From Desulfobulbaceae bacterium (lineage in GTDB: Bacteria > Desulfobacterota > Desulfobulbia > Desulfobulbales > SURF-16): DNA of 8,553 bases. This document shows positions 5,695 through 8,553 of the stretch, one piece after another. The position numbers and the translations under genes were made by a program. The number at the start of each line of letters is the position of its first letter. Within the stretch, counting starts at the first letter, position 1. The stretch spans positions 1-8,553 of the forward strand of contig JANTGB010000077.1 of NCBI GenBank assembly GCA_024763115.1, written 5' to 3'. The notes under the pieces are model-generated. The model had not been told where the DNA came from and searched no databases. It saw only the letters and a program-made list of their open reading frames with translations.

Positions 5695-6631
5695 AGATAT
5701 TAAGCGGATAATTTTTATGGGGACTCCGCAGTTTGCTGTGCCCAGCCTTAAAGCCCTGCTTGATCAAGGCGAAAATATTGTCGGTGTCGTGACCCGGCCC
5801 GACCGTCCCAAGGGCAGGGGACGCAAGTTGACCCCGCCGCCGATTAAGTTACTTGCTCTTGAAGCCGACATTCCTGTTTTCCAGGCCGCTAAAATAAAAA
5901 CGGATGAATTTTATAAGAGTTTACAGGAGTTACAGCCGGATCTGATAATTGTTGTTGCCTATGGGCGTATTCTGCCGCTAAATATTCTTAATCTGCCGAA
6001 GCACGGGGTTATAAACGTCCATGGCTCACTGTTGCCTGAATATCGGGGCGCGGCCCCGGTACAGTGGGCGATTATTCGCGGGGAAAGCAAGACCGGGGTT
6101 ACGGTCATGGAGGTGGACAAAGGGCTGGATACCGGTGACATGCTGTTAAGGGCCGAAACAGCCATAAGCCCGGATGATACGGCAGGCAGCCTGGCGGAAA
6201 AACTGGCGGATCTGGGCGGCAAAACCCTGGCCCAGGCCCTTAATCTCATGCGTCAAGGCATTCTGTTGCCACAAAAACAGGATGATTCCCAGGCAACTTA
6301 TGCTCCACCGCTGGAAAAGAAGATGGGTATTATTGACTGGACAAAATCGGCCCGGGAAATAGATTGCCTGATTCGCGGCCTCGATCCCTGGCCCATGGCC
6401 TGGACAACCTGTAATGATAAATGGTTGCGGCTTATGCGGCCTGTGGTGATAAATAAAACAGCAGGTGATAAACCGGGCCTGGTCTGCCGGGTGGATAAAA
6501 ATGGTCTGCTGATAAGCTGCGGCCGGGACAGCCTGCTGGTTCGGGAAGTTCAGCTTCAGGGATCCAAACGCATGGATGTTGCTTCATTTATCTGCGGTCA
6601 TTCCCTGGAACCTGGTTACGAATTCAAATGA
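5687..6631 (+). CDS. fmt: methionyl-tRNA formyltransferase
   Basis: Fmt transfers a formyl group from 10-formyltetrahydrofolate to Met-tRNA(fMet) for translation initiation. The 314-residue protein has the usual length. It shows FMGTPQFAVPSL at 10-21, RPDRPKGRGRKL at 37-48 and the formyltransferase core VINVHGSLLPEYRGAAPVQW at 108-127. Catalytic Asn110, His112 and Asp148 (in VDKGLDTGD) match E. coli Asn106, His108 and Asp144. The C-terminal tRNA-binding domain follows from about 205. The start overlaps the end of def (ATGACTAA) and lacks a strong ribosome site, consistent with coupling. The stop overlaps the larC start by four bases. Confidence 0.97.
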   Translation: MTKDIKRIIFMGTPQFAVPSLKALLDQGENIVGVVTRPDRPKGRGRKLTPPPIKLLALEADIPVFQAAKIKTDEFYKSLQELQPDLIIVVAYGRILPLNILNLPKHGVINVHGSLLPEYRGAAPVQWAIIRGESKTGVTVMEVDKGLDTGDMLLRAETAISPDDTAGSLAEKLADLGGKTLAQALNLMRQGILLPQKQDDSQATYAPPLEKKMGIIDWTKSAREIDCLIRGLDPWPMAWTTCNDKWLRLMRPVVINKTAGDKPGLVCRVDKNGLLISCGRDSLLVREVQLQGSKRMDVASFICGHSLEPGYEFK

Positions 6632-7791
6632 AAATTGCCTACCTGGATTGTTTTTCCGGAATAAGCGGTGATATGTTTCTTGGCGCCCTACTGGACTGCG
6701 GTGTGCCGGAACAGGTGCTGCTGGACGGCCTGGGCTGCCTGGAAATCAGTGGATTTACCCTGAAAGCGGAAAAACAGGCGGTTTCAGGTATAAGCGCTAC
6801 AAAATGCCTGATCTCCCTGGAGGAACAATATCATCATCGCACCTGGGCAACTATTCAGAAGATAATAAACAACAGCTCTCTGGATAAATTAATTAAGGAA
6901 AAGGCTCTGGCTGTATTTACCGCTCTGGCCCGGGCCGAGGCAGGAGTGCACGGCTGCAAGGTTAACGATGTTCATTTTCATGAAGTTGGTGCCCTTGATG
7001 CTGTTATTGACATAGTCGGCGCCGCTGTAGCTCTTGATTATCTGGCCATAGAACAGCTGACAACTTCTCCATTGCCCCTTACCAGGGGGTGGGTGGAGTG
7101 TGCTCACGGCAGACTGCCTCTTCCCGCGCCTGCCGTTTGTGAACTGGTCAGGGATATTCCGGTGTATGGGCTTGAAATCGACCGGGAACTGGTCACTCCC
7201 ACAGGCGCAGCCCTGGTCAAAGCCTTAAGTTCGTCATTCGGCGTTTTTCCGCCCATGACTGTTGATAAGGTCGGTTATGGGGCCGGCAGCCGGCAACTGC
7301 CCGACAACAGGCCTAATCTTCTTCGTCTGGTCATTGGCAAATCTGCGGAAGTCAGTGAGACTCAGGAAGTAGAGGTAATTGAAACCCATCTGGATGACTG
7401 GTCACCCGAAGGATTTCCTCATGTAAGTGAGCTGCTTTTTCAGGCTCAGGCCCTCGATGTTGTGGTTATTCCTATTCAAATGAAAAAGGGACGGCCCGGT
7501 CTGCTTCTCCGGGTTATCTGTGAGCCGCATCGCTCCTGGGAACTGCAAAAAATTATTCTCAGCCAGACCACGGCAATAGGTCTGCGGTACCATCGGGAAA
7601 AACGTTGGACTCTGCCTCGAGAGATTGTGGTTGTCCCGACCCGCTGGGGAGATGTTGCGGTCAAAAAAGTTTTAACGCCTGAAGGAACACTCTTTTATCC
7701 CGAATATGAAGAATGCCGGAAAATTGCCGGAAAATTTAACCTGCCATTAAAAAAAATCTATAATGAAATCAGCTGTCTGAAAAACAAATAG
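6628..7791 (+). CDS. larC: nickel insertion protein LarC (pyridinium-3,5-bisthiocarboxylate mononucleotide nickel chelatase)
   Basis: LarC (formerly DUF111) inserts nickel into the pincer cofactor NPN, best known from lactate racemase, in a CTP-dependent reaction. The 387-residue protein begins with the hallmark MKIAYLDCFSGISGDMFLGA. It has HFHEVGALDAVIDIVGA at 116-132, LVTPTGAALVKAL at 188-200, ETHLDDWSPE at 252-261 and MKKGRPG at 285-291, so both the N-terminal and C-terminal LarC parts are present. In Lactobacillus plantarum the two parts are joined by a programmed frameshift; here they are one continuous frame. No larA, larB or larE is in view. Its place in an operon with def and fmt (ATGA overlap with fmt) says little about which enzyme uses the cofactor; a racemase elsewhere in the genome is expected. 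Confidence 0.93.
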   Translation: MKIAYLDCFSGISGDMFLGALLDCGVPEQVLLDGLGCLEISGFTLKAEKQAVSGISATKCLISLEEQYHHRTWATIQKIINNSSLDKLIKEKALAVFTALARAEAGVHGCKVNDVHFHEVGALDAVIDIVGAAVALDYLAIEQLTTSPLPLTRGWVECAHGRLPLPAPAVCELVRDIPVYGLEIDRELVTPTGAALVKALSSSFGVFPPMTVDKVGYGAGSRQLPDNRPNLLRLVIGKSAEVSETQEVEVIETHLDDWSPEGFPHVSELLFQAQALDVVVIPIQMKKGRPGLLLRVICEPHRSWELQKIILSQTTAIGLRYHREKRWTLPREIVVVPTRWGDVAVKKVLTPEGTLFYPEYEECRKIAGKFNLPLKKIYNEISCLKNK

Positions 7792-7802
7792 AACCTCCCG
7801 AC

Positions 7803-8258
7803 ATGGTCAATCTTATAATGATAATAGCCACAGGCTTCTACAGTGGCTATGCCCCTAAAGCTCCAGGCACCTGTGGCTCTCTGGTGGCCCTGCCTATCCA
7901 TTTCCTCCTCATCAAGCTTCCTGTTCCTTACTATTTTACCGCCCTGGGCCTGATTTTTATTATTGCCGTAATCACAGCCGGCGGGGCGGAAAAAATTATT
8001 GACCGGCCTGACCCCGGCGAGATCGTTATTGATGAAATAATCGGCATGCTCATAACCTTGATCTACTCACCGGTAAGTATTCCGGTCTGGCTCCTGGGTT
8101 TTTTTATTTTTCGTTTTTTTGATATTGTAAAACCTTTTCCAGTCAGCTGGTTTGATCAAAAAATACACGGCGGAACCGGCATTGTCATGGATGATGTGAT
8201 GGCAGGATTATACAGCCTGGTCTGCCTGCAGTATATCTGCCATTTTATGGGTTGGTAG
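7803..8258 (+). CDS. pgpA: phosphatidylglycerophosphatase A
   Basis: PgpA is an integral inner-membrane phosphatase that converts phosphatidylglycerophosphate to phosphatidylglycerol. The 151-residue protein shows the family blocks in order: PGTCGSL at 21-27, IVIDEIIG at 74-81, FRFFDIVKPFPV at 103-114 and GGTGIVMDDVMAG at 123-135, with its conserved acidic residues. Hydrophobic stretches at about 25-38, 43-60, 76-102 and 130-148 fit membrane segments. The start at 7803 lies 11 bases after larC and has no clear ribosome site; an in-frame ATG at 7818 is possible, but the family's LATGF-like block would then begin too close to the N terminus. It is the last visible gene of the def-fmt-larC-pgpA operon. 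Confidence 0.93.
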   Translation: MVNLIMIIATGFYSGYAPKAPGTCGSLVALPIHFLLIKLPVPYYFTALGLIFIIAVITAGGAEKIIDRPDPGEIVIDEIIGMLITLIYSPVSIPVWLLGFFIFRFFDIVKPFPVSWFDQKIHGGTGIVMDDVMAGLYSLVCLQYICHFMGW

Positions 8259-8262
8259 TTTA

Positions 8263-8288
8263 TATAATTGGGGTCTATAATTGGTGTC
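8263..8288 (+). repeat. tandem 13-mer TATAATTGGKGTC x2
   Basis: TATAATTGGGGTC (8263-8275) is followed directly by TATAATTGGTGTC (8276-8288), one base different, and then by AAAGTAAAATTAA. From memory, sequences of this kind recur in deltaproteobacterial intergenic DNA, often near REP-associated transposases; that cannot be checked here. It starts just after the pgpA stop. Confidence 0.6.
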
Positions 8289-8359
8289 AAAGTAAAATTA
8301 AACATCAAACTCCGTCGAGCGCTAACTACAGCTATACTTATGACAGAGATTGTCGTTTA

Positions 8360-8382
8360 ACCCAGGTAAAAAATAGCCGGGT
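8360..8382 (+). other. small hairpin between pgpA and the terminal repeat
   Basis: ACCC (8360-8363) and GG (8365-8366) pair with CC (8377-8378) and GGGT (8379-8382) around a 10-base A-rich loop with one bulged A. There is no T-run after it, so it is not a convincing terminator for the operon. Confidence 0.25.
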
Positions 8383-8390
8383 AGGTTGGG

Positions 8391-8553
8391 TTTAGGGCTC
8401 ACCCAAAAATAACTTCGCATTCTAAGGCGCAATCTGAACATTTAGAAAAGCGATCTGCAATTATGCAATCCGGAGGCGTAGCTGTGCTACGCCTGCGGTT
8501 GCATGCAATTAGATCACTTCTCTAAATGTCCATATTACACCTTATCTCTACTA
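8391..8553 (+). mobile_element. foldback MITE-like element (copy B), cut by the window end
   Basis: The terminal motif TTAGGGCTCACCCAAAAATA starts at 8392. A long imperfect palindrome follows. The apex AGGCGTAGC (8474-8482) pairs perfectly with GCTACGCCT (8486-8494) around TGT. The flanking arms 8436-8473 and 8495-8531 pair with few mismatches (GAACATTTAGAAAAGCGATC against the complement of GATCACTTCTCTAAATGTCC). The outer arms 8424-8435 and 8532-8545 are also related. No protein is encoded. Comparison with the end at 1280-1306 predicts that the right terminus lies about 20-25 bases beyond the window, for a total near 185 bases. Confidence 0.75.

Noticed and set aside
8259..8390. Searched for a REP-type transposase or other gene after pgpA
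   Set aside because: All frames are broken by frequent stops; only short repeats are present.

Overview
The window looks like a piece of a Gram-negative, mid-GC chromosome. The best guess is the former Deltaproteobacteria (Desulfobacterota). This rests on gene content and order (galU, priA, def, fmt, larC, pgpA packed on one strand) and on intergenic DNA filled with short palindromic repeats. The taxonomy is an inference from context, not a database result.

Layout. Bases 1-232 hold the last eleven codons of an unidentified plus-strand gene, several small hairpins and one arm of a dispersed repeat. tilS (tRNA-Ile lysidine synthetase) runs leftward from 1243 to 233, and its stop codon lies inside that repeat arm. 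The 492-base gap between tilS and galU is divergent and gene-free. It carries a second copy of the same repeat, interrupted by about 200 bases that contain three consecutive hairpins, the last with the form of an intrinsic terminator. From 1736 to 8258 six genes run rightward: galU, priA, def, fmt, larC and pgpA. def/fmt overlap by 8 bases, fmt/larC by 4 bases (ATGA), and larC/pgpA are 11 bases apart, so def to pgpA is very probably one operon. priA and def are separated by an 80-base array of ten 8-base units whose last unit supplies the apparent ribosome-binding site of def. The last 295 bases hold a tandem 13-mer and a third, long foldback copy of the dispersed repeat that runs off the window end.

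How the genes fit together. All recognisable genes are housekeeping. tilS reads AUA codons through lysidine, def and fmt handle the formyl group of initiator methionine, priA restarts replication forks, galU makes UDP-glucose, pgpA makes phosphatidylglycerol, and larC inserts nickel into the NPN cofactor. No defence, toxin or other new protein system is visible.

The interesting material is non-coding. It comprises a family of roughly 185-base foldback (MITE-like) elements with a terminal motif near TTAGGGCTCAYYCAAAAATAA, copies of which abut tilS on both sides; a nested, terminator-bearing segment with perfect 12-base inverted ends; and the octamer array ahead of def.
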